Assembly (NCBI GenBank): GCA_007570785.1
Contig: ML664152.1
Location: forward strand, 2,542,911 to 2,606,910
Origin: Antilocapra americana
Taxonomy: Eukaryota > Chordata > Mammalia > Artiodactyla > Antilocapridae
Length of the DNA: 64,000 nt
Reading direction: 5' to 3'
The first letter of the stretch is position 1, and each line of letters starts with the position of its first letter. The position numbers and the translations under genes were made by a program. Shown in pieces: positions 1 through 12,931 of this stretch. The notes under the pieces are model-generated. The model was not told where the DNA came from. It ran no database searches and saw only the letters and a list, made by a program, of their open reading frames with translations.

Positions 1-3000
1 CCCAGGCCCTGTCCACTTGGTGGCTCCTGACTCAGCTCACAGGGTGAGGAGGGGTGATGTTGGTCTGCCGTGCTCGCTGCTAAAATCACAGCTCCTAGGG
101 TGAGGGCTTGGCTAGCACAATACAGGTGCTCAACGAGTAACTGCTGAATGAATGAAACCTTAACAGCCAACTCACACAAGACCACCTCCTGAGCCGCACC
201 CCCGACACTCAGGCAGTGTCTGTGAGCCCACACACCCACTCACCCTGCCCTGGGACAGCCTGCTCTGACAACCCGGCAGCTCTGGGCCACTCACACAGCT
301 GGCTCTGTGCACAAACGGGACTTCTTGAGGTCGAGCAGGACTCGTTCCTGCATCTGTGGGCCCTCTCTCCCCTCACTGGGGGTAGTCAGCTGCTTCCTGA
401 ATGCTGCTGGGCAGTTCCCTCTCTAACTCTCTTTCCTTCTTCCTGAGGATCATCGGCTCTTATCGATATCAGCACCTTCCCAGGCTGCCTCCTGCTCTGT
501 CCACTCCCACTCCTCCCACAGTTCAAGTCCTCCCTCAGGGCTCAAGGTCACATGATGAACAAGTACCGATGACCCTGAGATTCGCTCCTCAGCAAAGCCT
601 CTGCTCTGTCCTCCGTGGGGCCCAAACCCAGGAATGCCAAGGCCAGCTGGCAGGCCTTCTCCATCCTGATCAGCCTGAAGCTTCTCCCACACACAGCCCT
701 GCTCACATACCAGCAGGGCATGGGCATCTCACGCACGGTGCTGGCCAGTCTCTAGATCCTGAAGAGTCCTGATCCCTCTTGGCCAGCCCTGTCTGTGAAC
801 ATAATCAGAACCCATGCTGATAAAAGACAAGCCAGTATTGAGAAAAACACATTAACACAAAAATCCTTTGGGTAGTCATTGTAACAAACATAAAAGGACA
901 TTCTATAAAGTATCTTCCTTATATTGTTCTCACTTACCAATCTGGAAAAGATGAAAATATATACACATATTACTTTTTTTCTTACCAAAGATGCAGGAAA
1001 AGAGTATTACTAGTTTAACTAAAAATGGGACGCTCTTTCTAGAAGGCAATTTGAGGATGTACACTAAGAGCGTTAAAGACAAGTATGGCCTTGAACTAGC
1101 CATCCTATGCATGAATGCACTGAATAAGGGTGACAGACAAGGAAGGATACACACTCTTGCAACAGCAGATACTGCTGGACGATCCCAAAGTCCAAACAGC
1201 CCTTCTACACACAGAAAGGCCACAGACCAAACAGAGAACCTCTTGCTTTAGAATAAGCAATGACATTTTCTTCTGCAGATCTGTCTGTATTTTCCAAATT
1301 TATGCAGGGACTACACTAGACTTTTGGTAAATGGGTGGGGGTGGGGGGGGGGTCAAATGTTGTAGACAGCAAAGAGATATTCTGTGATAGGAGTCATCTG
1401 AGCTCCCACAGACCTAATGTCACTTCAGGGCTATTACTCCTGACTCCAGCAGCAGTATGGACAGGTACCCTTTCCACATTCACACACTGCCAAGCTGGAA
1501 GCCGGCCCCTGGCCTCAGCAGGCACCACTGGGGGCGACAACCCCAGGCCACACCACAGAGGTGGCATCTGGCCACCTCAGCGTCTCCTACTCTCAGAGAA
1601 GATACTATAAATCAACTGATCCACCAACAAGGAAGTCACAAGGACTTGCTTTACAAACCAAAAAGAGCAAACACAGGCATTTTCTGCAAAAGACACATCA
1701 CAATAAGAAACGCAAAAATGGTTGCAATACATATGCTTTTGGCTTAAAAAGATACATGACCAAACCTAACCCTAGGAGAACCACATACTGGCCCTACCTG
1801 CAAGCTGCCAAGGACTGGCTCTGCAGCAGCAGCTCTGCCCAGCTCTGTGTGGGGGAACCCAAGGCTCTACACTGGCCTCTGGCCATGGATATGACTGTCA
1901 ACAACAATCACCAGAAAGAAAGCTAGCAGACACAGGAGATGAGTTCTAGTATTGAAAGCGGAATCAAACATGCAGAAAAAATAAATAATTTTGAGTCCTG
2001 AATTTTCATTGTTTCCATAAAAATTTAAAGAAATTCTAAGAATAAACTTATCTGCTTTATTGCCAACTGCAAAACTTCCTCAGAATATAAGGACCACCCC
2101 AGCTCCCAAAACAACCTAGAGAGAGAGTCTCAGACGAGAAAGTAGAGAGAGGAGCTCTGTGCCTGGTGCCCCACATGCCCTCTCCATCGAGAATGCCATC
2201 GCTCAGTCCTCAAGAGCCCTCCTGGGTGACCCCAATTTGAAAGTGCCAAGGCTGAACTGCCTGAGCTCTTAATACACTCCCATGTTTCCTCCTGATCCAC
2301 TAACAAGAGAAAATTTCTCAGTTAGTAAATCTCTAGGCCCCATGAACACAGGTGGCCCTGTCCCATTACTGAAGCAACCCTCTCAGCCCCGGAGTCTGTA
2401 CAGCTAGAGTAGAATAGCCAAAGATTATCTCAACCTACTTGATGACAGGTGGCCATAAGAACATCACCTCAAGGTGAAAAGTGGTCTTTTTTCTCATGTG
2501 CTCAATTAAATGTCCAAAGAAGAAAAATAATTTGATAAAAAGTCCTAAATTCTCAAGTTTGTGGCTCAGCTAAGCTAGGCATCTCTTCTTTAGAAATTAG
2601 CAAAATAGTTTATCTTATTGAGTCCATTATTTAGCTTTTTTAGGGAACATAAAACAGAAATGACTATGATATGAAAACAATCCCTACTGCCAGTGCCCTG
2701 AGTCTTCATTAACTGTGCCCCCAGAGCCCTGGTGTGGAGCCCAACAGAGAGGACTGCAGCCTGCCAGGAGGGTCTGAGTCTGTGACAAGTTAGTCACGTT
2801 ACCTGTAAGTCACCTAACCACTTCCACACCCACTTTCCTACTTTATAAAATGGAATCAGACCATCCACTCAGCTCTTAACCGGGAGTGGGGGTGGGTTCC
2901 TAAGAATCCTCTGAAAGTGTATGTAACATCTGGAGTGTGTACATGTGCATTTCTCCATGTAAAGAGGTCCCTAAACAAAAAAGGTGAGGACTCCCAGAAA

Positions 3001-3521
3001 GGACAATCATTAGAGCTCCCTACCTCACTAAAATGTTTACAACGCTGCGGGCAGGAAAACAGCCCAGAGCCCCAGGGGATGTTAATCTAGAAAAACAAAT
3101 GTTTCACCACAAAGGAACACCTTCAAGCTGACTGTGCTCTTTCATACACGCATGTACCTCCATTAAACTGTGTGCTACTGATTAGTGTGCACAGCTTGCT
3201 GTGTGTCACTGAAATTGTTACCGGCATGCTTATGTGCAAATCCATGGATCTGAAGAGACAGCTTTGAGAAAAAACACACACTACCCGCGAACCCTGACTG
3301 CGTGTCCCGGGTGAGGGATCCTAACCGCTGAGGCCCAGCTCCCGCAGGACAAGCCAGGGCTCCCTCAGAAGTTACACTGGGAAACTGAGCTAGGAGGCTC
3401 GCTGTGGGCCAGCGTGAACTGCACTGTATTGAGAGCAGCAGTTGCATTTTCTAGCAATTACTTCATCGGTTTCTACGCCAACAGTCAGGAAGCGGGTAAA
3501 TGGGGAAAGGAGACGACTCAC
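1..3521. other. TRAPPC10 intron 7 (partial)
   Basis: No exon or young repeat is supported. Around 75-160 a sequence ending in ctgaatgaatgaaac resembles the 3' end of an L2/MIR-type element, and about 2760-2900 resembles a MIR core; both are weak. A homopolymer G tract lies at about 1343-1352. Open frames at 216-772 and 1335-1926 have no recognisable domain and are treated as chance. Confidence 0.7.
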
Positions 3522-3769
3522 TTCCAAGAGCTTCAGCTCCTGCACACAGCTGTGCAGCAGTTCTAGGGCGCGCTGAGCCACCTCCCACGGCCTCTGCAGG
3601 AAGAGGAGCAGGGTGCACTGGCGAGAGAACAGGTAACTGCGCAGATCTAACAAGGTGGCTTCTTGCCTCTGTATCAATTCGCGCTTCTCCATATCTATGG
3701 GCTTTCGGAGGATCAATCCATTCCAGCTCTTCACCGGCTGGCAGAAAAAAGTCAGCCAGTTGGCACCAT
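3522..3769 (-). CDS. TRAPPC10: TRAPPC10 coding exon 7 (residues 264-346)
   Basis: Acceptor TTGTTTAG precedes ATGGTGCCAACTGG. The exon starts DGANWLTFFCQPVKSWNGLI and ends in VQELKLLE. The donor is GTGAGT immediately after GAA, phase 0. At 248 nt it is the longest exon here. The next exon, expected to begin V-S-V-P-P-G-A-L-D, was looked for in 1-3521 and not found, so it lies outside the window. Confidence 0.96.
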
Positions 3770-4794
3770 CTAAACAAACACACATCGTGAAAGGCGCTGA
3801 CTGCAGATTCCTTCACCTCACTGCGCGGAACCGTGAGCCCTAGCGGCCCGACAGGTGGCTCAACTGCTGTTCGGCCCGGAGCGCCAGCCCCCCCTCGAGG
3901 CTGTGGGGACCCCAGCAAGGGACACAGGACAGGGTGGTGACCACAAGGACACCAACTTGGCACCTGGCATCAGGGGGCAGGATGGAGGCCACAAGGCACA
4001 ACGTTCCAGGCCCCGAACAAGCCGGGATGCGATCAGGCCGCTGGGCTGAGGGTCGGGGACACCTCAGGCTCCACAGTCAGTCGCCCGGGAGGAGGCATGA
4101 GGCCCAGGCGGGAGTGTGCTGTGTGGTTCCTCCCTGTCGTGTGCGGGGGAGCGGCCTGGCCATAGGACAGTCTTTATCCTCTTTCATCTCCACTCTCCTC
4201 CTGACGTATTTAAGCCTCCTGCCTGTCTGCCACTCCACCCTGTCAACATCTGAGTCCAGCTCCCAGAGGAAGGGCCCACAGGCACGAGGAAGACATAGTA
4301 GTGGGAAGCAGAGGGAACATCCTCTAACTGTCAAAGATTTCCAACAAGGCTCCCTGATTCTGACAGCCCAAAGACTCAAATATGGTTTTAAATTAAACAC
4401 AAGGGTCTATAATAATAGGGTCATTCAATCTTATGGGAAAAACCTGCTTAATCTACCTTTCTCTCTCACAGCCACCCCCCGGACGTCCACATCTACATGG
4501 GCACGGTGGCGCTGCTTCATAGCTGCAGGGCCGGCAGCGGCAACAGCGTCCCTCACGGACCCGAGCTGACTTAGCGGCTCACTGCCCATCAAGTGCGGTG
4601 CCCCCCAGCCGTCAGGCCCTTCCTCAGCAGACCCCTCCATGGGGACCCCATCCTCAGCACCTCCCAGGCTCCCCCCACATTTGGTCAGGCCTCTCTCGGA
4701 CAGCCTCCTAGGCCCCCATCTGACCTAACCAGCCCTACCGCCACCCTCCCCTACCTGCATCTTCTGCCCAGCTACACTCGCTACCCTCACTACC

Positions 4795-4950
4795 TGACTC
4801 TAAGTGACATACTTGTTTTCCCACATGTCTCTCTTTCATGTAAACTCTATAAGAGAAGACATTGCTGTGTTCCCTACTGTGTTTAGACCAGAGCCTACAC
4901 AGAGAGGGCTCTCAGGAAGTATGTGCATGAATGAACAAAAATGAACCACC
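4795..4950 (+). repeat. L2/MIR-type 3' end fragment
   Basis: The sequence running through aaactctataagagaagaca, a cagagccta block and a terminal gtgcatgaatgaac resembles the conserved 3' end of L2/MIR-type elements. It is strongly diverged. Confidence 0.45.
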
Positions 4951-5404
4951 TTATTATTTCACTGTAAAAGCTGGTCCAGGCTTACTTTTGGATTTTAAAT
5001 TGTCCCAGGTTTATTTTAAAACTGAGAGAACAAAGAAACTATGTGAACTATAATGTAAGAAACATGTAAGCTATCTGAGACACACACATTTATGTACAAT
5101 ATGGGCATGTGAGACATAAGGAATGCAATTTTACCTCCTTCATGTTTTCAGAATCTAGTCAGTGAATTGCCTGACTTATATGCTTTTGTCTGTGTCTCAG
5201 CAAAGTAAGAGCTCCAAAGCTGAACTGCACAAAAACTGCCTGGAAGTGGGCCTCGGTGGGTGATACTGCATCACTCTGAGAAATAGGGCGGGGACCACAG
5301 GCCAGGGGGCAGCCCCTGCACTTCACTCCCTACAGGTCTCCTAGCAGACATGACAATGGCTCCTGGGAATCACGCCTTTCTTCAGACACTGTGAAAAAGG
5401 TTCT

Positions 5405-5720
5405 CAAAAGAATCCCCAATAAAGATGTGTATTATAGCACTGCTTGTGGTAGCAAGAGTGGAAACAACCCAAATGTCCAGCGGCAAGGATGGCTGAATCA
5501 AGTCTAAGGAATCCACACTATGAAGCACTCTGCAGATACTGTAGAAAACAGCTTCGAGCCTGATCTGTCAGCCTGAAGAGATGCCTGGGATGGAGTGCTA
5601 GTAAGAACAAGCTACAGACAAACGTCATGATAATGGGATGCCATTTCTACCAAAAAAACACCAAGCAAAGAACAGTGAGCACAATTAGAAACTTTTTTCT
5701 TTGTACATGGGTCACTGTGC
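5405..5720 (+). repeat. Ancient L1-like 3' UTR fragment
   Basis: The phrase ggaaacaacccaaatgtcca followed by a diverged version of the usual wording about an animal-wide L1 tail (a 'one mapped position, changed by a few bases' pattern) is characteristic of old mammalian L1 3' ends. There is no open frame and the copy is highly diverged. Confidence 0.55.
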
Positions 5721-6166
5721 TAATTTTGTTTTTTTTTAGAAAACGTTAAGACGTCGTTAAAAAGATGAACACCCTTTACAATGGTGTCATGTAAGACTCA
5801 CTGTTTTGAACACTCAAATATTACAGACAACCTCTTAACAGAAGAAAAAGATCCCCACACTGTGTTAGCAAGGAGGCACAGAATCGGGAGCATCCTTAGA
5901 CAGCTCAAGCTGTAGAAATGACACTATATCTGAAAACAACTCCTTCAGCACTTTCGTTCCTCAAGATTCTTCCACAGGTGTGACTAACACCTAACTCTCA
6001 ATTCATTCCCTATAGCAACCATGGGAATATATCCTGCATAATCTGTTTTTTTAAAAACACGGAAGATGATTTAATCATTAGGTGAATGACAGCAGTTTCC
6101 GTACTAGTTAAAAGTGGGGAAAGCTATGGTGAGAAAAGAACTTGTTTCTAAAACTTCACTACTCAC

Positions 6167-6278
6167 CCCCAGCACCAAAGTTGACAACATACTGAGAAAA
6201 CAAGGCGTCCAGTTCATCGTACTGCACCAGGGCATCTTCAAACTGCTGCAGCATCTCAAAGACAAAGGCAAGCTCCTC
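6167..6278 (-). CDS. TRAPPC10: TRAPPC10 coding exon 6 (residues 227-263 plus first base of codon 264)
   Basis: Acceptor TGACTAG precedes GAGGAGCTTGCC. The exon reads EELAFVFEMLQQFEDALVQY and ends SQYVVNFGAG. The pattern of large hydrophobics and acidic residues fits paired helices. The donor is GTGAGT after GGGG, phase 1, which joins G|AT to make the Asp that opens exon 7. Length is 112 nt. Confidence 0.96.
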
Positions 6279-7991
6279 CTAGTCACCCAAAAAAGTTTAA
6301 ACAAGAAAACACAAAATTATAAATCAATGTTTTGAAACAAGGAGCCACCAAAGATCACAACAGAGAAAAGCAAGCAGCATTCTGAATAATGTTTATGCTA
6401 AGGAAAAGAAAATCAAGTTAATGGCCATGCACAGACAGAAGCAGGAAAAGGCCAGCATGATTCCTGAAGTCCCTCTGTGACCTGCCAGGCCTGACTGCTC
6501 AGCCTCTCGCCCTTGGTACTTCCCTTGCCTCCCCAGACACTCTTTACTCAGAATTCCGCTCTACGAAACAATGGAATCTTCTCCTTCATTTACTTATTAA
6601 ACCAACTACTTATTTTTATCTTTGGAGACACAAGGATACTAATTCTACCCCATAGGGTGAGTCTGGTTTGTCATTACTCACACTGCTCCTGCTTTGGGTG
6701 TCAAGAGGCCTCTGGAGGTGGTGTGTGTGCTCCTTTGACAGACCTCCACCTTTTTCTTGAGCACCTGCTTACACTAGCCCTGGAACCAACCATGTCCACA
6801 AGGAGCCCTGGCAACTTTTATTGGAGAATGCAGTTTAGAAATGAAGATCTTAGCACTAAGTCTGCTCACTGCTACTGAGGTGTCATTTTTTTCCAGACCC
6901 CATCAGAGGAGAGAGCAAAGCAATATTTACATGCACACATATTACCCCTCACCTACACATACATCAGTATTTCTGAATCTATCTCTCCAGCCATCCAGTT
7001 ATCCAACCACAAGTTCACACTGATTCTAAACCAATACCACTGTGTTCATTTGGACTCTTTCTCTTTTCTTGTCACTACTCTTAGGAAATAAGTTTAATAA
7101 GATTGAAGGGTAAAGAGACAGGGTAATCTGAAAGTTCTGTCACAGTCAGTCATACAGGGACTTATGAACACATTCAAATTCCCTTATGTTACCCAAATCA
7201 CCCAAATATCACCACGATAGGAGCATCAGAATAAGAGACAAACTTCTAAATTTCTAACTAGGGTCTTTTATTTATTCAAGGTGCATTATTTCTTCAGCAG
7301 TTAATATACAAGTGATATTTAAATATGAAAATTATGAAATATGAAAACCATGCTTTTTCAGGCAAAACATGGTAAACAAAGACAAGGACCCTAAGAGCAA
7401 GACTCTTCTCCATCTGCAGTGCAAGGAGGGTCTCCTCCCCCAAGCGCCTCTGTTTCACATCACTTTGTTCACTTAACACACTCTTCCTCTTAAAAAACAA
7501 GAGAACTGATTACAGACCACAATTTTTGGAAACCTAAACACTTTTCTAAGCTACAGTAAAGAAACCAGCTTAAGACAGTCTTTCATTGGAACCCAGTTAT
7601 AAAACTATGGAGGAAACATACTTGGGACTCAAGTAATTTAACTACAGTGCCAGGCAGGCAGTAGACATCAGGGTCATCACTACTGCTGGGCTCCGCGGCC
7701 TAAGCCAGGTCCATGGTACACATCCAGGAGGCCCAAGACACTAACGAAAAGGTCATCCTAAAAGGCTAGATGCCAAGCTCTGAAGCAGCGAGGCAGCTGT
7801 CACAGTGATTACTCAGGAGACCATCTCCAATCCTCCTCAATAAGCCGAGAGAATGAAGCTGGCTACTACACTGTCATTTGGTCTTACAAGCTATGTCCTT
7901 ATCAGTGACGGTAAGAGAGCTGCCTTATTCACAAGAATGAAGAGGGAGGGGAAGAGAAGGAAACAGTCTCCCTCTGCAATCACTCAGGTAC
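6279..7991. other. TRAPPC10 intron 5
   Basis: AT-rich intronic sequence. I see no gene, no young SINE or LINE and no tandem repeat. Open frames here are short and carry no recognisable domain. Confidence 0.75.
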
Positions 7992-8187
7992 CTGCACCAT
8001 GAAATATTCGCAGAAGCTCCAGCCTGGCTCGGTCCTCTTCTCCCTCAAGGTTCTCATGTCATCTTCAAACTTGCCTAGGTTTTTTGTAAAAGACATAAGA
8101 AGTAATGTCCTGAGTTTGGTCAGGAAGGCATTCCAGGATTCCTGAGTTCGAGAGGAGTCCTTCAAGGGATCAGAGAGCACGACACAT
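7992..8187 (-). CDS. TRAPPC10: TRAPPC10 coding exon 5 (residues 161-226)
   Basis: Acceptor TTCACAG precedes ATGTGTCGTG. The exon reads CVVLSDPLKDSSRTQESWNA and on to GWSFCEYFMVQ. It is rich in charged helical sequence (NLGKFEDDMRTLREKRTEPGW). The donor is GTACCTG after CAG, phase 0. Length is 196 nt. Confidence 0.96.
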
Positions 8188-10427
8188 CTGTGAAGACATA
8201 AACAGACAATGCAGAAAACACTCCAGGCACAGAACCACTGCCCGACAGCGACCACATTCTTGGGATGCAAACTGGCTTCCTCCCACCTCTTCCTTTCTTC
8301 CCTCTGTAACTGGTGAAAAGCATCAGGCAAGTGATGAGACATCAGATGGGGAAACGGTTTCATCGTGAGCTGGTCTAAGCCCATGTAAGCAGTCAGTGCT
8401 GTTACAAGAGAGGTGGTGTGGGATGGATGGGGGGTTATGACTGAATCACGAGACTCAGACCCTGTCTACAGGGTACACTGGAAAATAAGGTGACTGCACC
8501 TCAGGGGTCCCAAACCCCAGGTGCCCTGCCCACTTCAAAAACCTCTTTGGGTTCCCTGTGACTGACAGACTAAAGTGCAGCTGTTTACCATGGTACCTGA
8601 GGACCATGATAACATGGACCAGCCCACTTGTCCAGCTCTGATTCCTATTCTCTCCGGTTCAAGCCCACTCAGCTTCTCAGGCTCTCCTGTCTTTCTACCC
8701 AACACCTTCCTACTCACCCACACAACCCTGCTCAGCTGACACATCCTCACTGACCCTCTCCCCAGCCCCCACCCCAGTTGCTCCGAGCTCAGCCCCACGA
8801 ACCGTGACCAATGTAGTCAGTGCACCCTGGAAACACTTCTCACTGTTAGTGTGTCTCTGCCACCAGACTGTGAGCTCAAGAGTAGCATTAATAAAAAATA
8901 AATAGAGGCTTAGAAGAATGGGGCTTAACTTATGGGACTTCCTTGGTGGCTCATTCAGTAAAGATCCACCTGCAAGGCTAGAGACTCAGGCTCGATCCCT
9001 AGGTCAGGAAGATCCCCTGGAGAAGGAAATGGCAACCCACTCCAGCATTCTTGCCTGGAGAATCCCAGGGTCAGAGGAGACTGCTGGCTACAGCCCACAG
9101 GGTTGCAAAGGATCAGAGGACTGAGTGACCGAACAACAACAACAAAGGTATGATACAATTTCACTACAAAAAAAACTTTATATCCATGGTATACAAACTC
9201 AGAAGCATAGTCACAAGTGTTTCCAGTGGATCTGGAAAAGATAACCTGTTCATCCAACAGGTTAGAAAAAGTGACTCTCTTTATCCCTGAAATCAATACA
9301 GAGAGATAAGTAAATTTGAACTTCTAAATATTGATGCTATGAATTTCAACATTTCTCCTCTATAAATATTTCACCTGAATTACCAGCAGGTGGCAAAATG
9401 AAGAGATTTTAAGTTTCATTTCCTTTGGGCCCCATCATACCCCATGGAGGAAGGACTGATTCTATGGATTATCGACCAGAGGACAAAGGGTGAAACAGCC
9501 ATAGTCTAGATGGCCCACCACATGAGTAACGGCCCACCAGATGAGTAATCAGTACCAAGAAGGAAATTTTAAAACTGATAGCTGGCCTTAATTTCAGTCA
9601 CCCCCCTCCCCTCACTCTCCCCATTAGACACTCTTTCTTCCCTGAAAGATAAAGGGGCCCAGGCAGCTCACTCCTAAGCCCCCTGCCCCATGGGAGTAAC
9701 GTGTATTTGTTCTCTGTATGAGCTGCTAGGGTCAACTGGCTCAGTAGTTTCTCCTTAAGGCATTCTTAAGGATTGCAATCATCCATGTTTATTTCTGACC
9801 AGATGCAGATTTCTTTACTACAGGAGTGGATCAAAGAAGAAACCTACATGAATAGCAACCACCAAAACAATATTTTCCTTCAGTGACCTGATGCTTATCA
9901 ACCAGACAATACACCCTTTACACTCTCCATCCTTCATTAAGACCTTCAATGTTTACTGTTTCCAAATCTTCTCCTTATTAATTAAAACAACAAACAAAGC
10001 TTCAGAATTCCCATCAAGAACTGTTAACTCAGAAAAGGAGAACCCAAAGCAGCTGATGAAGTCAGGGCTGGCGGGGGCCGATCTGAGCAGAGCAGCGTCT
10101 ACAGAGCAGGCGCCAGCGTGTCAAGGAGCTCCGGGCAGGGGCCTCCCTGTCACTGGGACGCCGCTGCAAAGACAACACTTGAGCCTGTGTCAGCAATACT
10201 CACCAACAGCCTAGAAATGCACAAAACTTTTACCCAATTTTCCTTTTAGGGACTCGATCAAGGAGACAATTAAGGAGGGGCATGGTCTCTTCTGCTGCAT
10301 CCAACATGCTCAAGCGTCAGGCACAGGGCAGGCACTCACAGAGCAAATACTCACAATCACCTGGAAGCCAGTGCACTACCTCACCTGGACGTCAGCCCAA
10401 TGAGGTTAACAGCAAACACACACGTAC
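8188..10427. other. TRAPPC10 intron 4
   Basis: Contains one clear Bov-tA SINE (8933-9147). The rest is unremarkable AT-rich intron with a GC-richer patch around 10060-10170. No other feature is supported. Confidence 0.75.
8933..9147 (+). mobile_element. Bov-tA SINE
   Basis: Begins with the tRNA-like head cttccttggtggctcattca, continues through the block gatcccctggagaaggaaat and ends at a (caa)n tail near 9137-9146. Full-length ruminant Bov-tA organisation in plus orientation, antisense to TRAPPC10. Confidence 0.92.
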
Positions 10428-10624
10428 CTGTCACTCTGTTTATTACAGAAATCATTTCTTATTTTGTCCACGATGGAAGTTCGGGGAAGTATGTTGGTTT
10501 TGTTTTTTTTCTTGGCATCATTTTCGACCACCACAATTAACCAGTCCACGGAGCTATAAGCTTTCAGAACATTCTGCCATTTGGTGAGGTCATCCTTTAC
10601 CGTAGCTTTATACACTTCAGTATC
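10428..10624 (-). CDS. TRAPPC10: TRAPPC10 coding exon 4 (residues 96-161)
   Basis: Acceptor TTTTTAG precedes GATACTGAAGTG. The exon starts DTEVYKATVKDDLTKWQNVL and ends in DFCNKQSDR. It includes a hydrophobic beta-strand-like segment (SVDWLIVVVEN) followed by a lysine run (AKKKNK). The donor is GTACGTG and the exon ends in phase 2. Length is 197 nt. Confidence 0.96.
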
Positions 10625-12867
10625 CTAAAAATAAATGAGTCACTGTGAATGCAGATTTACCAATACCCTGTAATTTATATGGCAAAAGAGCCAGATAACA
10701 GAGAAGGCAGCACGCTTTTCTGCTCTGGGAAAAGCACGGCAAGTCCGTTGCCGGTCCCAGCTGTGGGTGCTCAGGGCAGGCTCGCCGCCACATCCTAGGT
10801 GCGCATCGTCCCTGAGAGCAGGGACACTGAGGGGAGGGTCTCCAACGTCATGAGGAAGAGCTGGAAAGGCAGAGGGCCGAGCAAGCTGCCCACAGTGACA
10901 CTCTCTGCTAAGAAAGCTGGGATTTTAAACCCCAGGTCTGGAGGGCCAAGGCCCTGGACCCCACCACAGCAGGGTCCCCTCCAGTCACGGCCCCGTCACG
11001 ACAGGAAAGGTGAGCAGCCGGTCCCACCTCAGGCCCACTGCCGTCTGGGGCCGGGGGCCTCCCCGTGGTTTCCTCCACAGCCCCATGGTACTCCAGGAGC
11101 CCCCAGAACCACTCCAACCTCAATGCCACTCGCAGGCCATGTCAGAGATAAAGCAGCTTTAGCAGTGACCCAGACGAAGAGGACAACCCAGGGCTTCTGG
11201 AAGCTCTTCTCATTCACATGGCCTCAACAGGGAGCCAGCATGGGCCTGGAGTCAAAGCTGCTGCTGAGCTGGGGCCCAAATGCCAGCCTGCTACAGACAG
11301 TAGTCCTTCTGCCCGGACACCAACAAGCCCAGCCTCGGCTCTCCTCCAGAGAGAAGCAGGCAGACACAAATTCTCCTTGCTTTGTAACTCTGTTTACAAC
11401 TGATGTTATGCTCCATGAATCCACTCAGCAGATTAAGACCGAGATGCTTAATTCATTTCAGTGTCAGGCGTTTACAAACCCTTGGAAACTATAATTAATA
11501 GCTACTGTCTAAATATATTCTTTCCCTCTTTGAAGAGAAGGATTCCTTATTATCCTGCCCATATTTTTTCTGGATTTCTTTAGTCTCTCTTGAATAACAC
11601 TCATGTGACTGATCCATGAATGAGTTAAATCTGAAATTCTTTATCAAGTCCCTCCGTTTCATTTAATCAATAAGTGAAAAATTCCAAAAGGCAGCACTTA
11701 AAAATGTTAAAAACTGCCATGTCCTCAGTTCAACTCTGAAACAACTACAATCTGAAAAAGCACTTTTGGTTAAAAGGAAAGCCGCCATCCTGCAAAATTC
11801 TGATTTCTGTGAATTAGTATCTAACAGTAACATACTCACATACTGCTTATTCTCCACACAATGGCAGTGCTTAGGACCAGAAGTTTTACAAGGCTGGTAT
11901 TCTATAAGAACCCAGATAGCTGACACCTGGAAAGTGAAACCAGAAGGCCACCCTGGACCCGGCAGTTTCAAAATCAAAGCACAGATACAGATCCCAAGGC
12001 CCACCGGACAGTGAGAGGTGAGGCAGCATGACAAGGCCTTCCCAAGCACCCTTCGCCAGAACCCACAGCAAGGCGGGGGCAGGGTCGGCAGTCGTACCCC
12101 AAGGGAACACCAGCCCCTCTTCTGGGGACACTGTGGGTAGCAGCCTGCAGGGACTCTCAGAAGAGGCCTTACTGAGCAGCAGGCAGGACAGAGTCTCCCA
12201 GAGTCCTAGAGCAATCAGGACAGAGTCCAGCACATGGCTCACAATGGCGAGCAAACAACGAACATTCCAAGAGAGGCCCAGTGACTCTGCAGAAGAGGAA
12301 CCCAAGCTGAACCCATGGGGCCAAGGGTCTCTCAGGAAACCACAGTGAAGAGAGGAAAACCCCCTCATGGGGGAGGGAAGGGTAACAAGGGGCCCCGGCA
12401 GGGAGCAGAACCAGAGCCAAGCCCGATGAGGGCATCCCAGCGCAGATGACGGAGGACGAGGGGCTGGCTCGAGGGTCCAAGGCCAAGACGGCCTCTGTGT
12501 GGGGGATGGATCACGTGGCATGGGGAAGGATGACCAGGACAGAGCATGAAGCCCAGACCCGCGGGAGGCACCCACACCGTGGGGCAAGGAGGACAGCAGT
12601 GGTAGGAGGAGGCTCCCAGACGGCAAGGGTTCAAAGAAGCAAACACATGGAGGACAGTGAGTGCCTGGCTTCTCCGAGCTGGAGAAAGTCACACACAGAG
12701 AGGGGAAGGAATGAGAACTGACTCTGTGTGCTGTCCTGGAACTGGGTTGTGTGTGTGCACACGTTCGCACGCATGGGCACAAAGAGTTACATATGGAGGT
12801 AAACACCTATGTAAACACACGTGTGGGGGGCACACATGCATATACACGCATATATCCTCCAACCTAG

Positions 12868-12931
12868 TGCTGTGCTTAGTTGCTCAGTCTTGTCCGACCC
12901 TTTGCAACCTCATGGACTGAAGCCCACCAGG
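12868..12931 (-). mobile_element. Truncated Bov-A-type SINE end
   Basis: The block from tgtgcttagttgctcagtct to cccaccaggctcc is the usual 3' end of a Bov-A/Bov-tA SINE in minus orientation. It directly abuts a plus-orientation BovB fragment. Confidence 0.75.

Larger units (their letters stand above)
3770..6166. other. TRAPPC10 intron 6
   Basis: No gene is seen beyond the flanking exons. A GC-rich block at about 3840-4150 and 4460-4790 gives chance open frames (for example 3934-4569 on the plus strand) without domain similarity. The intron contains an L2-like 3' end and an old L1-like 3' UTR fragment, listed separately. Confidence 0.8.

Noticed and set aside
1..3521. Next TRAPPC10 exon (exon 8)
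   Set aside because: Both strands were searched for the expected V-S-V-P-P-G-A-L-D start and nothing matched, so it lies outside the window.
3934..4569. 211-codon plus-strand open frame in intron 6
   Set aside because: No domain, no splice or promoter context, GC-rich intronic sequence. Treated as chance.
10799..11494. 231-codon plus-strand open frame in intron 3
   Set aside because: Low-complexity composition and no recognisable family. Treated as chance.
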